A stretch of 55,236 nucleotides of DNA, from NCBI GenBank assembly GCA_964651755.1, contig CAZYZD010000003.1, positions 1 through 55,236 on the forward strand. Direction: 5' to 3'. The notes below the pieces were generated by a model. The model did no database searches. It was not told where the DNA came from and saw only the letters and a list, made by a program, of their open reading frames with translations. A program made the translations under genes and the position numbers. Shown here one piece after another: positions 33,593 through 42,538 of the stretch (within the stretch, counting starts at the first letter, position 1; each line of letters opens with the position of its first letter). Source of the stretch: QNZT01 sp964651755 (GTDB lineage Bacteria; Campylobacterota; Campylobacteria; Campylobacterales; QNZT01).

Positions 33593-35787
33593 TGTGTTAC
33601 TTTCTCCTGTACAAGTTCATAGAGTTTTTGCCCCAGTTTGTTATAAAGTGATTTGTAATCCACTGCTTTTTGAAAAGTCGCTGCAGCTTCGATCTCTTTG
33701 GAAATGGCATATATATCATCAAGTGCAAGATTTGCCGCACTTCCTTTGATAGAGTGTGCTTCATTACGTATGGTTTCATAATCTTCAGAGAGTATTCCCT
33801 GATAGAGTTTATGCATATTCTCATTTGCACTTTGCATAAACATATTCATAAGCATCTGGGCATCTTCTGTATCGATATCCATTTTTGTTGCAAGTTCATT
33901 TATATCTACCATATCATCTCCTTTTTCATTCCCATCATGATTTAAAAATTTTGTAAACATCTCCAGAAGTTGCGCTTTACTGACAGGTTTGGTCATATAC
34001 TCATCCATACCCGCGTCGATAAATCGCTCTCTGTCACCCTTTAGTGCATTAGCTGTCAAAGCAATAATCGGTGTATGTGTCAATTTTTTGTTTTTTTCTA
34101 TATCCAGTATCACTTTGGTAGCCTCAATACCGTTTAGATTAGGCATATTCTCATCCATTAAAATTAAGTCATAACTTTTTTGCTCAAATGCATGAACAGC
34201 CTCCAGTCCATCATTGGCTATATCGTACGTTAGACCAAATTTTTTCAGTAAAAGTGTCATGTACATTTGATTTGCTTTATTATCTTCTACCAGCAGAATA
34301 TGTTTGCCTTTGAGTCTGGATGTATCCAGTTTTGGCATAGTTGTATTGTTTTTATATTCACCTATCTCAACAGGAATAGAGAAATAAAATCTGGTCAATA
34401 CGCCAGGGTTGCTGTAAAGTTTAAGTTCCCCACCCAACATTTCAACCAAGCGGCTGGAGATAGAGAGTCCAAGACCTGTTCCCCCGTATTTACGGGTTGT
34501 AGAACTTTCTGCCTGTGAAAAGGCTTTGAAAATATCCTGCTGTTTCTCTTTTGGGATACCAATTCCATTATCTTCTACTGCAACATTGAGATAACCATTT
34601 TTATATTCGATATAGAGACTGACACGACCATTGTTTTTGGAAAATTTAATAGCATTGGAAAGGAGGTTTGCAATGACTTGTTTGATACGCAATGGATCAC
34701 TGACAAGCGCATTTGGCATATTGTTATGATCCATATGTAGTGTCAGTGAAATATTTTTTTCCGATGCCTTGGCACGAAAGAGGTCTGTCATGGTATTAAA
34801 TTCGTCATAGGTATTGAAATTGATCTTTTCGATAAAGAGATTGCCACTTTCGATTTTGCTGAAATCAAGAATATCGTTAATAACTCCAAGCAGGGCATTG
34901 GAAGAGTTCTGGATGGTATTGATATATTTTAGTTTTTCGGGATCTTCTTCCTTCTCTTTGAGTAAATCTATAAAACCGAGTATCGCATTGAGCGGTGTAC
35001 GTATTTCATGAGACATATTTGCCAGGAAATTCGACTTTGCCTGATTCGCTTCTTTGGCTTTTTCTGCCATATCCTGTGCCTCTTTTTTGGCAGCTTCAAT
35101 ATTTTTATTATATTTTAAAATCTGGTTGCTGATAAGATGACTTACATAGAGGAAAAAGACAATTACTAAAGAGATCGCTATAAATTGATAACCTGCATAA
35201 TAAAGTATCTTTTTATCAAGATCTTTGTTGATTGTCTCTATCTCTTGAAATGTTTTCTCTAAAATATTATTGTTGATTTTCTGCATCTCTTTGATCATAT
35301 AGATCACCTCTGAGATATAGGAATCTTTATCCATCTTCATTTTTTGGTTAAAGTCATTCAATGAAAGTTTGAACAACATAATATATTGTTTCAGGCTCCG
35401 TATCTGTTCCCTTGTATAATTGTAAAATTCTTGATTGTCAACATTGGATTCTGTTTGTGCTATCTTTTCAAGTTCTTTGATATTTTTGGCAAGTTGAATG
35501 ATTTTGTCATTAATCTTTTCTTTAAAATAGAGTTGGTTTTTGCTGTTGGATTTGACAACGGAAATATCAGATATATCTTCTCTGAGGTTGAGTAAGATAG
35601 TCGAAATGGCAACTTCGGTGTTTTTTTTCATTTCGAGAATTTTAGTCTGACTGTAAAGATTCTCTATCATATTGTTGAAAATATAATTCAGACTGATAAC
35701 TATCAGCAATCCCATGAGAAAAAGACGTGTCAGAAGCTGCAGGTTTTTATAAGTCTGGTTCTGATAATTTTTGTCTGTTTTGTTCAT
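33589..35787 (-). CDS. Hybrid histidine kinase with receiver and Hpt domains
   Basis: 732 residues. Two membrane helices (about 20-38 and 196-216) flank a ~155-residue helical periplasmic sensor. Then come a HisKA domain (MSHEIRTPLN, H260), HATPase_c with N, G1 (DNGIGIP) and G2 (GGTGLGLSI) boxes, a receiver (D545) and a C-terminal Hpt domain (H678 in HSIKGSAANL). This is a complete in-protein phosphorelay whose natural target is the overlapping receiver-EAL gene. The sensor region resembles four-helix bundles but no ligand can be named. TATAGT at 35829-35834 is a candidate -10. Confidence 0.93.
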   Translation of the reverse strand: MNKTDKNYQNQTYKNLQLLTRLFLMGLLIVISLNYIFNNMIENLYSQTKILEMKKNTEVAISTILLNLREDISDISVVKSNSKNQLYFKEKINDKIIQLAKNIKELEKIAQTESNVDNQEFYNYTREQIRSLKQYIMLFKLSLNDFNQKMKMDKDSYISEVIYMIKEMQKINNNILEKTFQEIETINKDLDKKILYYAGYQFIAISLVIVFFLYVSHLISNQILKYNKNIEAAKKEAQDMAEKAKEANQAKSNFLANMSHEIRTPLNAILGFIDLLKEKEEDPEKLKYINTIQNSSNALLGVINDILDFSKIESGNLFIEKINFNTYDEFNTMTDLFRAKASEKNISLTLHMDHNNMPNALVSDPLRIKQVIANLLSNAIKFSKNNGRVSLYIEYKNGYLNVAVEDNGIGIPKEKQQDIFKAFSQAESSTTRKYGGTGLGLSISSRLVEMLGGELKLYSNPGVLTRFYFSIPVEIGEYKNNTTMPKLDTSRLKGKHILLVEDNKANQMYMTLLLKKFGLTYDIANDGLEAVHAFEQKSYDLILMDENMPNLNGIEATKVILDIEKNKKLTHTPIIALTANALKGDRERFIDAGMDEYMTKPVSKAQLLEMFTKFLNHDGNEKGDDMVDINELATKMDIDTEDAQMLMNMFMQSANENMHKLYQGILSEDYETIRNEAHSIKGSAANLALDDIYAISKEIEAAATFQKAVDYKSLYNKLGQKLYELVQEKVTQ

Positions 35788-35898
35788 ATAGTTATCCCAA
35801 ATTTACTCTTAATTGTTCTCTCACAGATACTATATCGACAAATACCAACTGTAGTAAAGTATAAAATAATATTTTACGTTTGTTTAAGTAAAAAATTT

Positions 35899-37248
35899 TT
35901 AATGATGTCGTTCCATTGCATACTCTTTTTCAAAAACCCTTTTATTCCATGAGATGATGACAACCAGCGCCAGGGCATAAAGGAGTGTAGAGAGTAAAAT
36001 AACTCCGACAACAATCGCTTCAAACATCTCTTTGTGTGCAAAATCAGCCGGAAGCATCTGCAGCATTACAATAGAGAGCCCGCCTTTGATACCTGCAAAA
36101 AGCAGAACACTCCACCAACGAAAAGAGATATCTGTCATTTTTGCCGAACGATTGGAAAAGAGGGCAAAAAGAGCCATCATAGCAGCACGAATAAGCGTTG
36201 TCACCAGAAACATCCAGAGAATTTCACTGGCATATTTGAGTAGCAGATTGATATGTACAATACTTGCCATAGAGATAAAAAGAAAAGCATTGGCAAGCAG
36301 AGCAAGTACGCTGATATACTGCATATTGAGCTTATGCTGTTCAATTTCTGTTATATCTGATCCCAGTTTACGGGTAATACCACTCATAAACTGGGTTGAG
36401 AAAATTTTCTTGCTTTTGTTGGTACGGTCAAGAATACGTTTGCTTTTGCGTACCCTTCGGTCAATTTCACGCAGGGATTGCTGGGTGATGGTATTAAGCG
36501 TAATAACTGCAACAATTACTGCAAGTAAACCCGAAACATGAAAATGTTCGGCAATTTCAAAAGCACTGTATGCAGTCAGAAGAATCACGACAAGTTCACT
36601 CATTCCGTTTTCTGTAGTACGCATCAGTTGAATTCCCAGAAAACCTGTTACTAAACCAATAAGAACAGAGAGAGTAAGTACTTTTGCAGAAACAGTTACG
36701 ATATCCACAGGACCGATATCTGTGCCGTTGATCATAGGAAGGGCGATAAAACTGAAAATAATCAAAGCGGTAGCATCATTGAAAAGCGATTCTCCTTCTG
36801 CGAGGATTTTTAGCTTATGGGGTACTTTGAAACTGGAAAAAACAGAAACAACAGAAACAGGGTCGGTCGCAAGAACCATTGCAAAAAGGGCGATAAGCGC
36901 ACCTGCTCCAAGTTCATATTCGCTAAAAAACGTGATTGCTGTCCAGTATCCGGAAAGCAAAGAGAGTATTACTGCGATAACAGCAAGGAAAATAAGACTT
37001 AATGCATTTTTTTTCAAATCTTTCAAATCAAGCTGCAGTGCATCGGATGTAATTAAAATAGGTATCAGGAAAAGTACCAGCTCTGCAAAATTCTCTTCTG
37101 AAAAGATACGCAGATTAGGAAATATATAGAAAGATAAATAACTTAAAATCAGTAATGAAACCGGTGATGGAATTTTAAAATACTTTTGTATCTCAATTGA
37201 GAGGAAAAGAACAGTCAGTAAAAGCAGTAATTCGAGTATCATAAACAC
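35899..37248 (-). CDS. Na+/H+ antiporter, CPA1/NhaP type
   Basis: 449 residues with about 12 membrane helices. Transport-site motifs are ATDPVSVVSVF (about residue 126) and EGESLFNDATALIIF (about 150-165), including the ND pair typical of electroneutral CPA1 exchangers. It should swap cytosolic Na+ (or K+) for protons at the inner membrane. RBS AAAAGGGG precedes the ATG. It comes 37 bp after the start-side neighbour, a small lipoprotein gene on the same strand that follows the carbonic anhydrase. Confidence 0.88.
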   Translation of the reverse strand: MFMILELLLLLTVLFLSIEIQKYFKIPSPVSLLILSYLSFYIFPNLRIFSEENFAELVLFLIPILITSDALQLDLKDLKKNALSLIFLAVIAVILSLLSGYWTAITFFSEYELGAGALIALFAMVLATDPVSVVSVFSSFKVPHKLKILAEGESLFNDATALIIFSFIALPMINGTDIGPVDIVTVSAKVLTLSVLIGLVTGFLGIQLMRTTENGMSELVVILLTAYSAFEIAEHFHVSGLLAVIVAVITLNTITQQSLREIDRRVRKSKRILDRTNKSKKIFSTQFMSGITRKLGSDITEIEQHKLNMQYISVLALLANAFLFISMASIVHINLLLKYASEILWMFLVTTLIRAAMMALFALFSNRSAKMTDISFRWWSVLLFAGIKGGLSIVMLQMLPADFAHKEMFEAIVVGVILLSTLLYALALVVIISWNKRVFEKEYAMERHH

Positions 37249-37285
37249 CCCTTTTTAATAAAATGTTATGATACCCGGATTTGAT

Positions 37286-37429
37286 TTAAGGTCTAAGAAT
37301 ACTTCCTACGCCTACACCCACATCAATACCGCCGACATTGACTGTTTTACTAGCTCCAATATTGGCATAGGGCGTAGAAACACAACCGTTCAGAAATAAA
37401 ATACCAACTATGAGGAAAAAGTATTTCAT
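37286..37429 (-). CDS. Very small lipoprotein (47 aa)
   Basis: The ATG at 37429 has AAGGAG eight bases before it. A signal peptide, MKYFFLIVGILFLNGC, ends in a lipobox with C16. The mature part has only about 32 residues, rich in Gly and Val (NVGGIDVGVGVGSILRP). No known domain. It sits between the carbonic anhydrase and antiporter genes on the same strand. An upstream in-frame ATG at 37483 would put 18 polar residues before the signal peptide and is rejected. Confidence 0.7.
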   Translation of the reverse strand: MKYFFLIVGILFLNGCVSTPYANIGASKTVNVGGIDVGVGVGSILRP

Positions 37430-37488
37430 GATATCTCCTTTATCTTTCCAGCATAGCACAAAATCGTGAAACGATTGTGGCATTGTAC

Positions 37489-38253
37489 TTATTGTGTAAT
37501 CAAGCGCGCATTGATCGGTTGTACCGGTCGGTTATTATTTGTTCCTATAATTTTGTGTATCTGTTCAATTTGTCCTTTTGAAGCAGTCACACTTTTTTTG
37601 AAAAGTGCCCAAAGTACCCCTTCACTGCACGGTGGTGTTGTAAGTGAACCGTTGTAGCGGTAATAATCGACATCCATAGGCATCAGGGCAGAGGCATTTG
37701 CAGGTTGTTTGAGTTTGCTGACAGTTCCTTCGACAGGGGAAAGGACTTCAATTATTTTCTGCAATTCCGGATTTTCCGCACCCTCTTCAAACAGGAGTCC
37801 AAGTACGGCAATATTTCCCTCTTTGTCAAGATGCACAAAATGTGCTTCCATCGGGAATGATTTTCCCTCTACAGTATGCTCACTCGGCGTATGAAAATGG
37901 AACTGTTTAAGTTCAAAAGTATGTCCGTCGATTGTAACAAGACTGCCTGGTCTGTAATTTACCTGTACAGCGTGTCCGTTGTATGTTGTATTTTCTCCAC
38001 CGACAAAGTAACGGAACTGGATATGTTTTTTAGCAATATGGCGCGTATCTTTGATATCAACTGGAGATTGGTTTTTTCCCTCTTTGCACATATGGTACTC
38101 AGGTTTCAGATCTCCCCAGTGCTCTGGTCCGTATGCCGTATCATAGCTCCAGTGATGTGTTGCAACAGGATGAACTTCTACTTTTTTCTCTTTGGATGCA
38201 CAGCCGCTTATAAGGATTGCAACTGACAATCCCGCAAATAGAATTTTGAACAT
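37489..38253 (-). CDS. Alpha-type carbonic anhydrase, lipoprotein
   Basis: 254 residues. Its lipoprotein signal has C18 (LISGC). Zinc ligands are H119, H121 (QFHFHTPSEH) and H138 (EAHFVH), and SLTTPPCSEGV forms the substrate pocket, all standard for alpha carbonic anhydrase. Anchored in the periplasm, it interconverts CO2 and bicarbonate. The ATG at 38253 follows GGAGG by 5-6 bases; a TTG immediately before it is an alternative. With the antiporter downstream it may help pH and inorganic-carbon balance. Confidence 0.93.
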   Translation of the reverse strand: MFKILFAGLSVAILISGCASKEKKVEVHPVATHHWSYDTAYGPEHWGDLKPEYHMCKEGKNQSPVDIKDTRHIAKKHIQFRYFVGGENTTYNGHAVQVNYRPGSLVTIDGHTFELKQFHFHTPSEHTVEGKSFPMEAHFVHLDKEGNIAVLGLLFEEGAENPELQKIIEVLSPVEGTVSKLKQPANASALMPMDVDYYRYNGSLTTPPCSEGVLWALFKKSVTASKGQIEQIHKIIGTNNNRPVQPINARLITQ

Positions 38254-38316
38254 CAAATCCTCCTTTGGATATTTTAATTTTCATACTATCAAAAAGCGAT
38301 TTATAACTTTACATGC

Positions 38317-38322
38317 TATAAT
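38317..38322 (+). promoter_or_regulatory. -10 box giving a leaderless transcript (Pif1-like helicase)
   Basis: TATAAT, then six bases, then ATG at 38329. No Shine-Dalgarno lies between. The expected transcription start coincides with the start codon. Confidence 0.55.
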
Positions 38323-38328
38323 CTGTAA

Positions 38329-39642
38329 ATGCAGAGCTTAATCAAACTTACAGAGTTACTTGAATCGAACAACATTTTTCTTACCGGCGGTGCGGGCGTT
38401 GGTAAAAGTTATCTTACCAAAGAGGTGATTTCCTGGTATCAGAAAGAGTATCAGGGTGTCATTGTTCTGGGGTCTACCGGTATTTCAGCTGTCAATGTCG
38501 GCGGTCAGACAATCCATAGTTTTTTTGTTTTCGGGATTGCAGGCAATCTTGAAGAGTTGAGCAGTGGTGACCGGTACAACAAGAGCCGTATCAAAGAGTT
38601 GTGTAAACTACTCAAAAGTACCGATCTGATTATCATCGATGAAATTTCGATGGTCAGTGCAGATTTGATGGAAATGATTCTTTACCGTTTCAGACAATGC
38701 GGATACACAGGAAAACTGATGGTAGTAGGAGATTTTTACCAGCTTCCTCCGGTACAGAAAGCGGGGCGTAAACCTTCTCAAAATATTTTTGAACAGGATC
38801 AGGGAATCTACGCATTTGAAAGCAGTGCGTGGGAGATTTTCGATTTTATGACGGTATCATTGACAAAAATCAAAAGAACCAGCAATACAGAGTTCATGAA
38901 GATACTTGAAAAGATCAGGATAGGGGAAGCAGATGAAGAGGTATTTCACTATCTGGAACATTTGCGCAGTAATAGTTTCGAAGGTGAAAATGATGCGACG
39001 CTTCTTTTTGGAACCAATGCCCAGGCAGACAGGCTTAATCTTCAGAAAGTAGCTGCTGTTAAACGGCAGGAGATTGATCTTCCCGCTATTGTCAAGGTAA
39101 AAGATCCATCCATTGACAGACGCCGTATCGATGGCTGGAAAAAGAATCTGCCTGTTATTGAAAATCTGAAACTCAAAGAGGGAATTCCTGTCATATTTAC
39201 CACGAACAAATGGGGAAGTTACCATAACGGGGAACGTGCTGTTGTGGAGCATATCGACAAAGATGCGATTGTGGTAGAGAAGAAGGGCAAACTGATAAAG
39301 GTGGATAGATTCTCTTTTGAACTCTCCCGTCCCGCACTCTCTGCTGACGGTATGATTGAAAACGACACCGTTGCCGTACTCGAACAGTTTCCCCTGCGTC
39401 CTGCTTATGCTATTACCATTCACAAATCCCAGGGGATGAGTATCGAAAAGCTGATCTGCAATGTAGATACCATCTTTGCAGACAGTCAATTTTATGTGGC
39501 ACTTTCACGGGCGGTAGACCCCGCTTTTTTAAAGATCAGTTACGCACGAAATGATTTTCAGAGCTATCTACAGCGTGCAGTACGTGTAAGCGAACGTGTG
39601 AGAAAATTTTATGACAAGGCAGAAATGATACCGTTAGAGTAA
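38329..39642 (+). CDS. Pif1/RecD-like superfamily 1 DNA helicase
   Basis: 437 residues. Motif I is LTGGAGVGKSYL (K26), motif II IIIDEISMVSADLM, motif III GDFYQLPPV, and the C-terminal motifs are ITIHKSQGMSIEKL and ALSRAV. This is the compact bacterial Pif1-type helicase, which moves 5'-3' on DNA and clears G-quadruplexes or stalled forks. The start is fixed by the -10 box six bases upstream. It ends in a 9-bp convergent overlap with the aspartoacylase gene. Confidence 0.9.
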   Translation: MQSLIKLTELLESNNIFLTGGAGVGKSYLTKEVISWYQKEYQGVIVLGSTGISAVNVGGQTIHSFFVFGIAGNLEELSSGDRYNKSRIKELCKLLKSTDLIIIDEISMVSADLMEMILYRFRQCGYTGKLMVVGDFYQLPPVQKAGRKPSQNIFEQDQGIYAFESSAWEIFDFMTVSLTKIKRTSNTEFMKILEKIRIGEADEEVFHYLEHLRSNSFEGENDATLLFGTNAQADRLNLQKVAAVKRQEIDLPAIVKVKDPSIDRRRIDGWKKNLPVIENLKLKEGIPVIFTTNKWGSYHNGERAVVEHIDKDAIVVEKKGKLIKVDRFSFELSRPALSADGMIENDTVAVLEQFPLRPAYAITIHKSQGMSIEKLICNVDTIFADSQFYVALSRAVDPAFLKISYARNDFQSYLQRAVRVSERVRKFYDKAEMIPLE

Positions 39643-40509
39643 TATCTTTTTTGCCAGTGTCATGGCAAACCCTTTTTCATAATAGGCCGCCTCATTGATA
39701 AAAAGAGCATGCAGCGGCTCTTCCTCTTCATAATATACTACACTTCCATCCAGTCTGCGAAAGAGGGGATCTCCTTTTGATACCAGCTCAAAATCTCTAT
39801 CCTGCCTCTCTTCATGAACCATTCCGTCAAGATCACCCCGGGCATCTCTGGGGTAGTCAACCAGTTTAACATGATCATAAACGGTAATCTTTTTTGGCAA
39901 TTCATCCTCAAAAAGTTCACCCCTGTTTCGTTTTTCGAAAAAATCGAGCAGATGGGAGACCAGTTCTTCTGTCTGAAAAAAGAGATCACTGCGTAAAACT
40001 CCCTGCGGAACAGCGCCGACTTCAATAGCAAAACCGTTTGGTGCAATCGAGTCTACAAAAGCATCCTCTTCATCACCTCTCCACCGATAGATACGAAGTT
40101 TCGGCTCTTTGGCACAGAGATAACGTATTGCTTCCCAGGTAAGCGGGGTTTCTGAACTGACTACGAGAGAAAGTCCCATATTGGCAGTGGTTGAATGCAG
40201 ATCGACAATGAAATCGACTGCTGTCTCTTTGGCTCCTTTTGGTCCAAGAAGTGCATTTAACTCTTTTGCCCGTTTTGATTCATATGAAGTACCCTCATTT
40301 TGTAAATCCTCTGTTGCAAATGAGCGGTTTAGATCTTTGTCGATATAACGTCTGCATGCTTTGATCGCTTCGGGATTGGTGTGCAGTGTAAGCGTTTCAA
40401 AACTCTCTCTGTCTATCGTTTTTGGATTTTGCTGCCACTTTTTGATCAGATAAACCCCTGTCAGTTCATTGCCATGGGTTCCGCCGGTAATTGCAACACG
40501 TTTGATCAT
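39634..40509 (-). CDS. Aspartoacylase/succinylglutamate desuccinylase family zinc hydrolase
   Basis: 291 residues. Zinc ligands are H12 and E15 in GGTHGNE and H105 in VDLHSTTANMG. The substrate-binding stretch is DKDLNRSF (about 57-64), and the catalytic Glu lies in FAIEVGAVPQGVL. The arrangement is closest to N-acetylaspartate-type aspartoacylases, which release acetate from N-acylated amino acids. The exact acyl-amino acid is not determinable. It overlaps aroK by 4 bp in a der-aroK operon. Confidence 0.82.
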   Translation of the reverse strand: MIKRVAITGGTHGNELTGVYLIKKWQQNPKTIDRESFETLTLHTNPEAIKACRRYIDKDLNRSFATEDLQNEGTSYESKRAKELNALLGPKGAKETAVDFIVDLHSTTANMGLSLVVSSETPLTWEAIRYLCAKEPKLRIYRWRGDEEDAFVDSIAPNGFAIEVGAVPQGVLRSDLFFQTEELVSHLLDFFEKRNRGELFEDELPKKITVYDHVKLVDYPRDARGDLDGMVHEERQDRDFELVSKGDPLFRRLDGSVVYYEEEEPLHALFINEAAYYEKGFAMTLAKKILL

Positions 40510-41021
40510 TTCTTACCTTTTAGCGTTTTGTAAATCTCTGCAGAAATCTCTTCAGGTGATTTATCCTCAACATTGATGATGATATCGGCTACTTTTTTAT
40601 AGTCCGCTTCTCTCTCTTTATAGAGCGCTTTTGCTTTTTTGGGGCTGGAAAAGAGAGGACGTTTTGCCAGTTTGTTGCGTGCATTTGGATGTTCCTGGAT
40701 ACGTTTCAAGATAGCGTCAAAACTACTGTCAAGCAAAACAACAGTACCGATCTCATGTAGTTTCTTCTGTCTGAAAAAACCGCCCCCTGTAGAGATAATG
40801 GCATTTTCTACACTCGTTGCCAGCCACTTTGCAGTCTTCTTCTCCAAATCACGAAAGTAGGGCTCTCCTTCACTTTCAAATATCTTTTTGATTTTACGGT
40901 TTTCCAGACTCTCGATCAGATCATCCGTATCGATGGCATAGTAGTCATAAAGTTTGGCAAAGGCACGTGCGACAGTACCTTTGCCTACGCCCATAAAACC
41001 GATTAAGATAATATTTTTCAT
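40506..41021 (-). CDS. aroK: Shikimate kinase
   Basis: 171 residues, standard length. It phosphorylates shikimate in aromatic amino acid synthesis. The P-loop is GFMGVGKGT (8-16; a Gly where Ser is usual). Shikimate contacts are DTDDLIE, EPYFRDLE and STGGGFF, and the lid is NKLAKRPLF. It overlaps der and the aspartoacylase gene by ATGA at each end. Confidence 0.93.
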   Translation of the reverse strand: MKNIILIGFMGVGKGTVARAFAKLYDYYAIDTDDLIESLENRKIKKIFESEGEPYFRDLEKKTAKWLATSVENAIISTGGGFFRQKKLHEIGTVVLLDSSFDAILKRIQEHPNARNKLAKRPLFSSPKKAKALYKEREADYKKVADIIINVEDKSPEEISAEIYKTLKGKK

Positions 41022-42418
41022 GATGTAAAATCCTCGTCACTCTTTTTCTTTTTTGCTTCAATGATGATTGGCGTACCGCTGAAATCGAAATATTCGCGCA
41101 ACTGATTGATAAGATAACGCTTGTAGCTGAAATGCAGCGATTTGGGTCTGTTCATGATCAAAGCGATACGCGGCGGCTTGATATCAAACTGTGTACCGAA
41201 ATAGATTTTGGTAATTTTTCCATGATCGGAAGGAAGCTGATGTTTTTTATTGGTACGTTTGAGTATCTCATTGAGCTGGGATGTTGGAATACGGAAAGTA
41301 TAGTGCTGATATACCTCTTTGATCAAATCATGGATCTTATGTACCCGTTTTTTGCTCAGTGCAGAAACGGTGATAACCGGTGCATAGGAGAGAAATTTAA
41401 AACGATCACGTACACGCTGCAGACTCTCTTTGTAATCATACTGTGCTTTGTCCCATTTGTTCAGCACTATGATACATCCAAGTTCAAATTTATCAACCAG
41501 ATTGGCAATACGTTCATCCAGTTCCTTGAAATCTTCACTTGCATCGAGTACCAGCAACGCAATATCTGCATTTTCGAGCATCGCCTGGGTACGATTGAGT
41601 GCAAATTTTTCAATACCTTCAATTTTACCCCGGCGTCTGATACCAGCCGTATCGACAAAAGTAAAGAGTGTATCCTCATAGACAATCTGTTCATCAACAG
41701 GGTCAATCGTAGTGCCTGCCACTTCGCTGACTACGGAACGCTCTTCTCCGACCAAAGCATTTAAAAGAGAACTTTTACCTACATTGACGCGACCGATAAT
41801 GGCAATCTTAATCTCTTTTACCTCTTCCTCAGGACTCTGCGTACGCTGTTCTTCCGCTTCCAGGATAGCTTCCAGTGAAAAATCATCTTCATCTTCCTCT
41901 ATTTCCGCTTCAGGTTTGACACGCTCCTCTTCAGGGATCTGGTTTTCGATCCAGTTAATCAGTTTGCGCGTACCACGGTTATGTGAGACTGAGAGAAAAA
42001 AGAGATCTTTCGAACCAAAAGCGGTAAACTCCCAGCCGATCTCTTCCTGTTGTCTGTCATTGTCGATTTTATTGACTATCAGGGCTATCTTTTTGCCAAG
42101 TTTCTGCAACTCGAAAAAGATCTTTTTATCTTCATCTGAGGGAAGCATTTTCCCATCTACCATATAGAGAATTATATCTGCCTCAGCAGCTGCTTTGAGT
42201 GATTTCTCCTTCACTGTTTTAAAAAGGGTTGACGAATCGTCAAGACCACCTGTATCCACTAAAAGTGCCGGTGTTTCATTGAGCATTACCTCTGCGGTTT
42301 TAACATCTCTGGTTGTTCCACTCACTTCCGAAGTAATCGCATCCCGGCGTTTTGCAATACGGTTGAAAAGGGAACTTTTCCCCACATTTGGTTTGCCTAA
42401 AAGGGCTATTTTTGTCAT
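41018..42418 (-). CDS. der: Ribosome assembly GTPase Der (EngA)
   Basis: 466 residues with two tandem GTPase domains: GKPNVGKSSLFNR (about 8-20) and GRVNVGKSSLLNA (about 207-219). A charged linker of about 35 Glu/Asp-rich residues lies between them, and a C-terminal KH-like domain follows. Both G-domains keep DTGG/DTAGIRR and NKxD. Der acts in 50S subunit maturation. It is the first gene of the minus-strand der-aroK-aspartoacylase operon. Confidence 0.96.
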   Translation of the reverse strand: MTKIALLGKPNVGKSSLFNRIAKRRDAITSEVSGTTRDVKTAEVMLNETPALLVDTGGLDDSSTLFKTVKEKSLKAAAEADIILYMVDGKMLPSDEDKKIFFELQKLGKKIALIVNKIDNDRQQEEIGWEFTAFGSKDLFFLSVSHNRGTRKLINWIENQIPEEERVKPEAEIEEDEDDFSLEAILEAEEQRTQSPEEEVKEIKIAIIGRVNVGKSSLLNALVGEERSVVSEVAGTTIDPVDEQIVYEDTLFTFVDTAGIRRRGKIEGIEKFALNRTQAMLENADIALLVLDASEDFKELDERIANLVDKFELGCIIVLNKWDKAQYDYKESLQRVRDRFKFLSYAPVITVSALSKKRVHKIHDLIKEVYQHYTFRIPTSQLNEILKRTNKKHQLPSDHGKITKIYFGTQFDIKPPRIALIMNRPKSLHFSYKRYLINQLREYFDFSGTPIIIEAKKKKSDEDFTS

Positions 42419-42526
42419 AATTTCTACTCTTTTGTATTTATTATCTAATATAACATATATTTTGTGAAAATTGATTATAGCAAAAAAGATTTGTTCACTG
42501 TCAAGGGAGTTACGCTCTTATTTTGC

Positions 42527-42532
42527 TACAAT
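42527..42532 (+). promoter_or_regulatory. -10 box giving a leaderless transcript (DUF3108-kdsA)
   Basis: TACAAT, then TAATAG, then ATG at 42539. Six-base spacing, no Shine-Dalgarno. Confidence 0.5.
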
Positions 42533-42538
42533 TAATAG

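Noticed and set aside
37450..37480. Hairpin AATCGT/ACGATT as terminator of the carbonic anhydrase gene
   Set aside because: No T-tract on the minus strand, and the downstream gene's RBS follows closely. At most a weak stem.
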